Assembly (NCBI GenBank): GCA_018260755.1
Contig: JAGTWP010000070.1
Coordinates: forward strand, 1-6,136
DNA length: 6,136 bases
Direction: 5' to 3'
From: Candidatus Altarchaeum sp.
GTDB lineage: Archaea; Altiarchaeota; Altiarchaeia; Altiarchaeales; Altiarchaeaceae
Numbering within the stretch: the stretch's first letter is position 1; each line of letters begins with the position of its first letter. A program made the position numbers and the translations under genes. The notes under the pieces are model-generated. The model ran no database searches, was not told the origin of the DNA, and was given only the letters and a program-made list of their open reading frames with translations. Shown here one piece after another: positions 1 through 5,267 of the stretch.

Positions 1-122
1 TTCAAATATTTTTTAATACCTGCGATTTTCAAACTTGTTTGAAAATACACGAACAAAGTGAGCGTAAGAAATCAAAAAATTTACCTGTGATTTTTGGGGT
101 GGTTGAATAGTTACAAATTTTT
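1..122. other. Gene-free left edge with dyad and short direct repeat
   Basis: No coding region can be supported here, although one plus-strand frame stays open from 3 to 110 and a gene fragment running in from the left cannot be excluded. A perfect dyad lies at 25-46, with 10-bp arms (ATTTTCAAAC / GTTTGAAAAT) and a 2-nt centre. A 12-bp direct repeat with one mismatch occurs at 18-29 (ACCTGCGATTTT) and 83-94 (ACCTGTGATTTT). The dyad lies about 80 bp past the stop of the minus-strand trm56 gene, so it could be a transcript-end structure or part of a dispersed intergenic repeat. That role is inference; only the repeats are seen. Confidence 0.4.
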
Positions 123-647
123 TTAAATTTCCCCTTTTTTGATTACTTCTTTCCCCTGTGCCTTCGGAATAATTTCAAGCTTTCCGTTAAATTTTTTTTG
201 CGTTTCCTTTCCGTCAAAGAATCTGTCCAAAAAAACAGCCAATGCGGCAACCTCGCTGTGCGGCTGATTTCCAATTCCGACATTGTAATCTGTAAGAAAA
301 TACACTTCACTATCAACTTTTTGACCGCCGACAATTATAAGTAAATTTTTTTCTTTGGATTTATCTGAAATTTCTTTTAAGACATCATTTACATTTAGTC
401 CGTACATAGTCAAATGAACCCTAACACCATTAAAATTTTTTATAAATTTTTTATAGTCCTCGGTAAAATTTACCTTAAAATTTCCTCCCCAGTCATTTGT
501 AATCCGCTTAACGCTGTCCTCTACTCTTTCATCCCGGACATCAAAAACAACTTCATCCGCTCCTAATGCACGGGCAGTTAAGCAAATATGCGTTGAAATT
601 CGTTTGTCTCTTTCAAAACGATGCCCGAGTCGCAAAACCGTAATCAT
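123..647 (-). CDS. trm56: tRNA (cytidine(56)-2'-O)-methyltransferase Trm56
   Basis: This 174-aa protein matches the archaeal SPOUT-class Trm56 family, which 2'-O-methylates C56 in the T-loop of tRNAs using S-adenosylmethionine and normally acts as a dimer in the cytoplasm. It begins with the family hallmark VLRLGHRFERDKRISTH (residues 4-20). It continues with VHLTMYG (77-83) and the knot strands that bind the cofactor: IIVGGQKVDSEVY (104-116) and NVGIGNQPHSEVAALAVFL (122-140). The length is normal for the family (about 180 aa), with no truncation. The ATG at 645-647 has no Shine-Dalgarno sequence. An AT-rich TATA-like stretch near 672-680 (minus strand) would place transcription start close to the ATG, suggesting a leaderless mRNA; that is inference. 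The gene is divergent from the glycosyltransferase gene. Together with endA it indicates an archaeal host. Confidence 0.95.
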   Translation of the reverse strand: MITVLRLGHRFERDKRISTHICLTARALGADEVVFDVRDERVEDSVKRITNDWGGNFKVNFTEDYKKFIKNFNGVRVHLTMYGLNVNDVLKEISDKSKEKNLLIIVGGQKVDSEVYFLTDYNVGIGNQPHSEVAALAVFLDRFFDGKETQKKFNGKLEIIPKAQGKEVIKKGEI

Positions 648-769
648 TTTATAACTGAAAATTTGAAAATGTTTTAAATTATGATTAAAAAATTAACTTA
701 AATTTCTTAATTATGTTATTGTAAATTTTATTGTAAATTTTATTGTAAATTTTATTGTAAATTTTAAAG
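648..769. promoter_or_regulatory. Divergent promoter region between trm56 and the glycosyltransferase gene
   Basis: These 122 bp separate two divergent start codons and must hold both promoters. For trm56, TTTTAAATT at 672-680 (read AATTTAAAA on the minus strand) is about 25 bp from a start site at the ATG. For the plus-strand gene the clearest TATA-like words are CTTAAATTT near 697-705 and the TTTTATTG/TTTATTG words inside the 12-bp repeats. Neither gene has a ribosome binding site. The region is so AT-rich that individual box assignments are weak. Confidence 0.45.
719..766. repeat. Four perfect 12-bp tandem repeats before the glycosyltransferase start
   Basis: The unit TTGTAAATTTTA is repeated four times without mismatch (719-730, 731-742, 743-754, 755-766) and ends 3 bp before the ATG at 770. 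It therefore occupies the core promoter and leader zone of the plus-strand gene. Each unit carries a TTTTATTG-like word, so the array multiplies a possible TATA element or a regulator site. Copy number may vary by slippage and so tune expression, which is inference. Confidence 0.9.
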
Positions 770-2323
770 ATGCACATCCTCGCATTAACATTTGAATACC
801 CTCCTGCACAAACAGGCGGATTAGGAAAAATTGTCCAAGACATATACAAAGAGATATGGAAAAATTTTGGAAACGCAGATGAGAAAATTTATGTAAGTTT
901 AGCGATGCCATCTCAGGGATTGCAGAACGGATATAAAAATATCTCTATTGTAAAGAAAGAGACCGACTTTGATGTTGAATTGGGTGACAGAAAACAGCAC
1001 ATTGAAGTAAAATTGGCTTCTGATTCCGCAAATCCGAATCTTCCTATTCATCTGATATGCGGAGCGGAACTGGATGACAGGCGATGTTATGTGTCTCTTA
1101 CTCAAAAAATTGCATTATTTTCAAGAGCAATTCCGATGTTTATTGACCATTTATTCTGGAATCATTACGATGTTGATTTAATTCACATCCACGATTGGCA
1201 TTGTGTTCCCGCAGGAGTTATGGGAAAATTAAAGTACGCAAAGCAGGGAAAGAAAATACCAATGCTTTACACAATACACCGCATCGGAGAAAAAGAATGT
1301 GTTTATGATGTCCATTTTCTGGACTGGCTCAAATTTTACGAATATGACAACATAAGTAAGATGGCTTATGTTTCCGGTTTCGGCTGGGGGAAGTTTTCAA
1401 TTGAAGCATTAGGATATTATTATGCGGATAAAGTAAATACTGTCAGCAGGAGTTATATATATGATGCATTAAATTTTATGAGTAAATTTCCTCAAAATCA
1501 GGATAACATAAAAAACAAGACCACCTACATTTTTAACGGCATTGAAAAATTTCATAATTTTAATGTCGGTGAAAAGAAAACAGAGAGAAAAAATTTTCTT
1601 AATAAAAACAATTTAAGCAACGGCATCCTTATTTCCTTTGTCGGGAGATTTGACAGAAGACAGGGAAAACCCGGTGCATTATTGAACGCAATAGAGAAAT
1701 TTTTTGAGAAAAGCGATTCAATAACAAAAGATATAAGATTTATTATAAAATATTCCGGCGGGGATGAAAGTTTGCTGAATTATGCGAACTATCTGCAATC
1801 TAATTTTCCAAAAAATGTGAAAATTTTAAAGGGATGGATTGAGCTGGAAAATTTATACAAAGCAAGCGATATATTTGTCAATGTTCCGTATTTTGAGCCG
1901 TTCGGTTTGACAACATTAGAGGCAATGGACAGCGGAGCAATTGTTATCGGAACAGAGGTGGGGGGAATTAGGGATATGCTCAACGACTTTTACTGGAAAT
2001 GGGATTTTGCAGACGGAATGAAAAACAACAATGTTACGGGGTTTTTTACATTGAATGACGCAACTGCTTTGTCAAATAAAATTTTAGAGGTCTGTATTCT
2101 GGTTAAGTCTGGAGAAATTCTAAGTGATTTCGGTGCGCATTCGGAGCAATATAAAAAATTTATGGATTCAATTCCGACAGAATGCGACAAATTAAAGGAA
2201 GAAATTTTAAAAGAGCCGTTTTTAGCAGGTATGATGATGCACAATTCAATAGCGAGAGCGAGGAAATTTTCTATTGAAGAGACAGCAAAAAATTATGTTG
2301 AAATTTATAAAAAGTTAAAATAA
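770..2323 (+). CDS. glgA: Glycogen synthase-like glycosyltransferase (GT5/GT4 fold)
   Basis: This 517-aa protein has the two Rossmann domains of glycogen/starch synthase-type glycosyltransferases, and its length fits archaeal glycogen synthases. The N-terminal half has the sugar-nucleotide loop FEYPPAQTGGLGK (8-20), IHIHDWH (138-144) and YTIHRIG (167-173). The usual lysine of the bacterial K-x-GGL motif is Gln14 here. The C-terminal half shows FNGIEK (255-260), FVGRFDRRQGK (290-300, the phosphate-contacting Arg and Lys) and FEPFGLTTLEAM (375-386), whose Glu376 and Glu384 form the E-X7-E signature, followed by GTEVGGIRD (394-402). The expected reaction is transfer of glucose from ADP- or UDP-glucose to an alpha-1,4-glucan. 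The donor cannot be read from the sequence, and another alpha-glycosyltransferase role is possible. The ATG has no Shine-Dalgarno and sits right after the 12-bp repeat array. The last 28 codons and 3' flank are duplicated 1.9 kb downstream. Confidence 0.8.
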   Translation: MHILALTFEYPPAQTGGLGKIVQDIYKEIWKNFGNADEKIYVSLAMPSQGLQNGYKNISIVKKETDFDVELGDRKQHIEVKLASDSANPNLPIHLICGAELDDRRCYVSLTQKIALFSRAIPMFIDHLFWNHYDVDLIHIHDWHCVPAGVMGKLKYAKQGKKIPMLYTIHRIGEKECVYDVHFLDWLKFYEYDNISKMAYVSGFGWGKFSIEALGYYYADKVNTVSRSYIYDALNFMSKFPQNQDNIKNKTTYIFNGIEKFHNFNVGEKKTERKNFLNKNNLSNGILISFVGRFDRRQGKPGALLNAIEKFFEKSDSITKDIRFIIKYSGGDESLLNYANYLQSNFPKNVKILKGWIELENLYKASDIFVNVPYFEPFGLTTLEAMDSGAIVIGTEVGGIRDMLNDFYWKWDFADGMKNNNVTGFFTLNDATALSNKILEVCILVKSGEILSDFGAHSEQYKKFMDSIPTECDKLKEEILKEPFLAGMMMHNSIARARKFSIEETAKNYVEIYKKLK

Positions 2324-2340
2324 GAAAAAGTAAGAAAAAG
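2321..2340 (+). repeat. 10-bp tandem repeat carrying the glycosyltransferase stop codon
   Basis: TAAGAAAAAG occurs twice in tandem, and the first TAA is the stop codon of the glycosyltransferase gene. The second TAA is shifted by 10 bp and so lies in another frame; a further in-frame TAA follows at 2342. The same pair is preserved in the right copy of the large repeat at 4207-4226. An A-tract of this kind easily arises by slippage. Confidence 0.85.
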
Positions 2341-2379
2341 TTAAATTGTCTCAAAGAAACTTTTTAATTATTTGTGTCA

Positions 2380-2396
2380 AAAGTAAGTTTATATAT
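2380..2396 (+). promoter_or_regulatory. BRE/TATA promoter of the AlbA_2 gene
   Basis: TTTATATAT at 2388-2396 is a strong archaeal TATA box, preceded by an A-rich BRE-like stretch (AAAAGTAAG). A start 24-27 bp downstream would fall near 2415-2420, giving a leader of about 35 nt before the ATG at 2453. The promoter lies inside the 170-bp repeat. An 8-bp inverted pair TTTGTGTC (2371-2378) and GACACAAA (2420-2427) brackets it and could be an operator. Only the left half is present in the right-hand repeat copy. Confidence 0.65.
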
Positions 2397-2452
2397 CAAA
2401 ATAAAAATTTAACAAAAAGGACACAAAAATAATAAAATTATGATTGGGAGGA

Positions 2453-3808
2453 ATGGATCAAAAACAACTCAATGAAGTTATAGAAAACGGTGAAACCGAG
2501 GAAGTAGAATTCAAGAAATCAACCGCTCAATTAGAAAAGGGCTTGAGAGCGATCTGCGCTTTTTTGAACTACCGGGGCGGAGCAGTATATTTTGGAATTG
2601 ACAAGGGAAAGTTTGTCGGACAGCAGGTTTCTGATCAGACAGTAAAATCAATATCCCAAAAAATCAGACAGAGGATAAAACCTGAAGTAACTCCGGAAAT
2701 TACGGTTCCGGGAGCGGGCAAAGAGAAGGTTATAAAAGTTACAGTAAAGGAAGGACTGAATAAAATATATTATCTGGATGGAGTTGCTTACAAAAGAGTT
2801 GGAACAGAAAATATTGTGATGCCTCCTGAAGAAATCGAGAGAATTATTTTGGAAAGGCGAAAAATTACTTTGGACTCTGAAATTTGTGAAGGAGCAAGTT
2901 TGAAAGATATTGATAAGGAAAAAGTAAAATGGTTTTTGAGAAAGGCAAAATATGAGAGAAATTTTGATGTTGATCCGGAGATTCCCATAAAAGAGGTGTT
3001 AGAAAAACTTGAGTTAATGAAAAATGAAAAACTAACAAATGCATCCGTTTTGTTATTTGGAAAGAAACCGCAGAGGTTCTTTTTACAGGCAGAAACAAGA
3101 TGCGCCAGATTCAAAGGAACAGAGCCGCTGGAGTTTATTGATATGAAGGTTTTTAAAGGGAATGTTATTAGTCAAAGAGATGACGCAGTTGAATTTGTGA
3201 AAGAGCACATCAAACTACACGCAAAAATTGTTGGGACAGAAAGAGTGGAGACATGGGAATATCCGATTGAAGCAATAAGGGAAGGAATATCAAACGCAAT
3301 TTGCCATAGGGATTATGAAATACATAGCAATGTTCAGGTAAGAATCTTTGACGATAGGATTGAAGTATGGAATCCGGGGACCTTGTTGAAAGGGCTGACG
3401 ATAGAGAAATTGAAAGGAAAGCACGAATCCATATTAAGAAACCCGATGATAGGCAAGTGCTTTTTTCTCATCAAATTTATAGAGCAATGGGGCACAGGCA
3501 CAAATAGAATAATCAGGGAAACATTAAATTATGGGCTCCCCGAGCCAATTTTTGAAGATACGAAAACAAGTTTTGTTCTCACTTTTAGAAAATATAGGAT
3601 TTCGGACGAGTTGCTCAAAACATTGAATGAAAGACAACAAAAATCTATTGAACATATAAAAGAAAAAGGAGCGATAACAACAGCAGAATATCAATCAATA
3701 AACGATATCGGCAAGGTTTATTCGGTAAAAGAGTTAAATGAAATGGTTGCCGCAGGAATAATATATAGAACCGGTAAAGGCCGCAGTGTTAAATATGTAT
3801 TGAAGTGA
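2453..3808 (+). CDS. AlbA_2 (Schlafen-like) / GHKL-ATPase / winged-helix protein, COG2865 type
   Basis: The 451-aa product has the three-part layout of COG2865 proteins, predicted ATP-binding transcriptional regulators often mislabelled as RecG helicase. Residues are numbered from the ATG at 2453. An AlbA_2 nucleic-acid-binding domain (about 1-135) carries EVEFKKS (17-23) and GGAVYFGIDKGKFVG (42-56). A GHKL-type ATP-binding region follows, with EAIREGISNAICHRDY (273-288, N-box Glu/Asn), DDRIEVWNPG (300-309) and WGTGTNRI (346-353, glycine loop). A C-terminal winged helix (about 392-451) is likely DNA-binding. The target is unknown. A strong GGGAGGA directly abuts the ATG, unlike the SD-less neighbours, and its spacing is unusually short; a TTG at 2444 is the alternative start. 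The gene has its own promoter and lies inside the repeat-bracketed module, suggesting acquisition. Such proteins are frequent in accessory and defence regions, but no partner is visible here. Confidence 0.85.
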   Translation: MDQKQLNEVIENGETEEVEFKKSTAQLEKGLRAICAFLNYRGGAVYFGIDKGKFVGQQVSDQTVKSISQKIRQRIKPEVTPEITVPGAGKEKVIKVTVKEGLNKIYYLDGVAYKRVGTENIVMPPEEIERIILERRKITLDSEICEGASLKDIDKEKVKWFLRKAKYERNFDVDPEIPIKEVLEKLELMKNEKLTNASVLLFGKKPQRFFLQAETRCARFKGTEPLEFIDMKVFKGNVISQRDDAVEFVKEHIKLHAKIVGTERVETWEYPIEAIREGISNAICHRDYEIHSNVQVRIFDDRIEVWNPGTLLKGLTIEKLKGKHESILRNPMIGKCFFLIKFIEQWGTGTNRIIRETLNYGLPEPIFEDTKTSFVLTFRKYRISDELLKTLNERQQKSIEHIKEKGAITTAEYQSINDIGKVYSVKELNEMVAAGIIYRTGKGRSVKYVLK

Positions 3809-3835
3809 ACGATAAGTGAACGATAAGTGAACGAT
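3803..3835 (+). repeat. Three 11-bp tandem repeats carrying the AlbA_2 gene stop codon
   Basis: AAGTGAACGAT is present in three perfect copies (3803-3813, 3814-3824, 3825-3835). The TGA of the first copy (3806-3808) terminates the AlbA_2 gene. Because the unit is 11 bp, the three TGAs at 3806, 3817 and 3828 fall in all three reading frames, so any ribosome running past would stop within 25 bp. Confidence 0.92.
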
Positions 3836-4120
3836 TAGTAAAATTTGCGTGAATTTCGAGTACAGAAAGCACATCTGTAAACGGAAACTTCGCAGAAACA
3901 AATTATTGATAGCTGAGAAATGACACACTTTTTTGCAGAAAGCAGAGAAATTTTAGAAACGAGATGTGCTTTTGTGAACACTCCGCAGAAAATCAGAGAA
4001 CATTTTGACCCGGTTGGCAGAGCCAATCACAAATTATCCGCAAGCAAGATAATGAAGATAGTAAGGGGTTCCAGAGAGGAAGTAGACACTGCAAACTGCG
4101 AAGGCGCAATATGGGGAAAG
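3809..4120 (+). other. Region of unclear coding status between the AlbA_2 gene and the right repeat
   Basis: This stretch of about 310 bp is clearly richer in G+C than the other intergenic regions here, which suggests coding origin. In the frame of the ORF at 3920, translation from 3842 reads like protein but is cut by TAA (3878) and TGA (3914). A second frame is open from 3831 to a TGA at 3921-3923 and includes a GTG at 3849 (24 codons); its stop overlaps the ATG of the next ORF as ATGA. An 11-bp inverted pair, AAAGCACATCT (3866-3876) and AGATGTGCTTT (3962-3972), could form a large hairpin. I read this as a decayed gene or unknown cargo, not as ordinary spacer. Confidence 0.4.
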
Positions 4121-4123
4121 TGA
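3920..4123 (+). CDS. Small ORF of unknown function, possibly a gene remnant
   Basis: This is a 67-aa open frame starting at ATG 3920 with no Shine-Dalgarno and no promoter that I can identify. The product is soluble and charged, with no membrane segment or signal peptide. The C-terminal half (about residues 28-61) contains HFDPVGRANHKLS and KIMKIVRGSREEVDTANCEG, which read like real protein, but I do not recognise the family. Its stop TGA (4121-4123) overlaps the ATG (4123) that opens the relic glycosyltransferase tail by one base, exactly where the right repeat begins. It could be a genuine small gene of the bracketed module, or the 3' remnant of a larger gene cut by the rearrangement. The in-frame stops just upstream favour a remnant. 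Confidence 0.3.
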   Translation: MTHFFAESREILETRCAFVNTPQKIREHFDPVGRANHKLSASKIMKIVRGSREEVDTANCEGAIWGK

Positions 4124-4209
4124 TGCATAATTCAATGAAAAGAGGATGGAAATTTTCTATTGAATAGACAGCAAAAAATTATGTTGAAATTTATAAAAAG
4201 TTAAAATAA
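4123..4209 (+). pseudogene. Relic C-terminal end of the glycosyltransferase gene
   Basis: Read from the ATG at 4123, this segment encodes MHNSMKRGWKFSIE, a TAG stop (4165-4167), then TAKNYVEIYKKLK and the TAA at 4207-4209. It parallels residues 490-517 of the intact glycosyltransferase, where the TAG position is a GAG (Glu504). It is therefore a dead 3' fragment with no N-terminal part. The first residues after MHNS differ from the intact gene while the rest is nearly identical. That mosaic could mean the tail came from a related glycosyltransferase, with the core later homogenised by gene conversion. Confidence 0.85.
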
Positions 4210-4265
4210 GAAAAAGTAAGAAAAAGTTAAATTGTCTCAAAGAAACTTTTTAATTATTTGTGTCA

Positions 4266-4282
4266 AAAGTAAATTTATATAT
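4266..4282 (+). promoter_or_regulatory. Duplicate TATA promoter, probably serving purU
   Basis: TTTATATAT at 4274-4282, with an A-rich BRE-like stretch before it, is the copy of the promoter at 2388-2396. Transcription would start near 4300. The purU ATG is 134 bp beyond the box, but about 86 bp of this is the MITE-like insert and its target duplication. Without them the spacing would be close to that seen for the AlbA_2 gene. No stronger promoter-like sequence stands out nearer to purU. Confidence 0.5.
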
Positions 4283-4321
4283 CAAAATAATTTATTAAAA
4301 TTTAAAATAAATCTGAATAAA

Positions 4322-4402
4322 TAGACATGTTGCAAAATAACTTTTTTACATTTAAATTTTATTATTTTTCACCTTTAAAATTTTTAATTTGCAACAACTC
4401 TA
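4322..4402. mobile_element. 81-bp MITE-like near-palindrome with TIRs and 5-bp flanking repeat
   Basis: The ends TAGACATGTTGCAAA (4322-4336) and TTTGCAACAACTCTA (4388-4402) are inverted repeats matching at 13 of 15 positions. Pairing continues imperfectly inward to about 4350/4374 (roughly 23 of 29), so the whole unit folds into one hairpin. The sequence is flanked on both sides by ATAAA (4317-4321 and 4403-4407), like a 5-bp target duplication. It has no coding capacity. In such AT-rich DNA the flanking repeat alone is weak, but the G/C-containing TIR core TGTTGCAAA is less likely by chance. A leader hairpin of purU is the main alternative. Confidence 0.5.
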
Positions 4403-4415
4403 ATAAAGTAATATT

Positions 4416-5267
4416 ATGGAAACCACCACTATTTTATTAACATGTCCTGACAGCAAAGGCATCGTTGCAAGTGTTACCGATTTCGTCTATAAAAACGATG
4501 GAAATATCCTGCACGCGGACCAGCATATTGACGATAAAAGTAAAACATTATTCATGCGGATTGAATTTGATCCAGCAAATTTTAAGATTGAAAAAGAAAG
4601 AATAAGAAATAAATTTAACGAAATTGCTGTCCTGTTTGATATGAATTATTCTGTAAAATTTTCCTCCGAAATACAGAATGTGGCAATTTTTGCCGGAAAG
4701 GAGGAACATTGTTTATTCGACATACTTCTGAAACAAAAAGCAGGTGAATTAAAATGCAATATTCCTTTGATAATAAGCAACCATCCGGATATGGAAAATA
4801 TTGCGAAATTTTTTGGATGTAAATATTTTGTAATAGAAAAGACTCCCGAAAATAAAATTTCACAGGAGGTAAAGGAAAGGGAATTATTGAGAAAATTTAA
4901 AATTGATACAATAGTTTTGGCAAAATATATGCAGATTTTGAGTAAAAATTTTATTGAAAGTTATCCGGACAGAATAATAAATGTTCATCATTCGTTTTTA
5001 CCTGCATTTAAAGGTGCAAAGCCGTATTTACAGGCATATGAGGCAGGAGTAAAGTTAATCGGAGCGACCGCACATTATGTCACGGAAGAATTAGATAACG
5101 GTTCCATAATTGAACAGGAAGTTGTAAGGGTTAGCCACAAGGACACATTGTCGGATTTTATTGAAAAAGGGAAGAATGTTGAAAAAATAGTTTTGGCAAG
5201 GGCATTAAAAGCACATTTGGAGAATAAAATTTTAGTTTATGGAAATAAGACGGTTGTTTTTGATTAA
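4416..5267 (+). CDS. purU: Formyltetrahydrofolate deformylase PurU
   Basis: The 283-aa product has the length and layout of PurU, which hydrolyses 10-formyltetrahydrofolate to formate and tetrahydrofolate, balancing the one-carbon pool and supplying formate for purine synthesis. An N-terminal ACT domain (about 4-84: ILLTCPDSKGIVASVTDFV, LHADQHID) is the usual regulatory part. The formyltransferase-fold domain (about 87-283) contains EEHCLFDIL (96-104), AKYMQIL (169-175), INVHHSFLPAF (188-198) and GATAHYVTEELDNGSIIEQ (216-234). By analogy with PurN-type enzymes the catalytic residues are Asn189, His191 and Asp227, all present. The C-terminus keeps the typical GNKTVVF. There is no Shine-Dalgarno. 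Most archaea use tetrahydromethanopterin for C1 transfer, so a folate enzyme of bacterial type suggests horizontal transfer or a folate-using archaeon. The stop codon lies in the first unit of a 29-bp tandem array. Confidence 0.95.
   Translation: METTTILLTCPDSKGIVASVTDFVYKNDGNILHADQHIDDKSKTLFMRIEFDPANFKIEKERIRNKFNEIAVLFDMNYSVKFSSEIQNVAIFAGKEEHCLFDILLKQKAGELKCNIPLIISNHPDMENIAKFFGCKYFVIEKTPENKISQEVKERELLRKFKIDTIVLAKYMQILSKNFIESYPDRIINVHHSFLPAFKGAKPYLQAYEAGVKLIGATAHYVTEELDNGSIIEQEVVRVSHKDTLSDFIEKGKNVEKIVLARALKAHLENKILVYGNKTVVFD

Larger units (their letters stand above)
2235..2404 (+). repeat. Left copy of the 170-bp direct repeat (glycosyltransferase tail plus promoter)
   Basis: This segment aligns without gaps to 4121-4290 at a constant offset of 1886. 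The core 2262-2404 differs at only two positions: G2279 versus T4165, and G2387 versus A4273. The leading 27 bp (2235-2261) have 8 mismatches. The copy contains the end of the glycosyltransferase reading frame, its TAA, a 10-bp tandem repeat, an oligo-T stretch (2361-2365) and a TATA box. Similarity ends sharply at 2404/2405. The two copies bracket the AlbA_2 gene, so this is either an insertion footprint or a segmental duplication. The left copy is the one joined to the intact gene. Confidence 0.95.
4121..4290 (+). repeat. Right copy of the 170-bp direct repeat
   Basis: This is the ungapped counterpart of 2235-2404: 2 mismatches in the 143-bp core (4148-4290) and 8 in the first 27 bp. It keeps the relic gene tail, the TAAGAAAAAG pair (4207-4226), the oligo-T stretch and the TATA box, and similarity stops after 4290. 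Homologous recombination between the copies would remove 1,886 bp. If the crossover fell after the TAG-creating difference at 2279/4165, the glycosyltransferase gene would stay intact and its 3' end would lie directly upstream of purU. Confidence 0.95.

Noticed and set aside
1-122. tRNA or other structured RNA gene at the left edge
   Set aside because: No cloverleaf, T-loop (GGTTCRA) or box motifs were found. Only a simple dyad is present.
2444-2452. TTG start three codons upstream of the chosen AlbA_2 ATG
   Set aside because: TTG is a rare start, and starting there would put the strong purine-rich GGGAGGA inside the coding region. The ATG at 2453 gives the usual N-terminus for the family, though the close spacing leaves some doubt.
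2788-3114. 108-codon minus-strand open frame inside the AlbA_2 gene
   Set aside because: It lies entirely antisense to a well-supported gene. Its Ser/Phe/Ile-rich composition is what the reverse complement of Lys/Glu-rich AT-biased coding gives.
2453-3808. Annotation as ATP-dependent DNA helicase RecG
   Set aside because: There are no Walker A or DEAD/DEAH-type helicase motifs. The domains seen are AlbA_2, a GHKL-type ATP-binding region and a winged helix, as in COG2865 proteins.
2235-4290. Insertion sequence with a transposase
   Set aside because: No transposase or integrase is encoded, and the flanking repeats are direct, not inverted. The structure is better described as a duplicated gene end around cargo.
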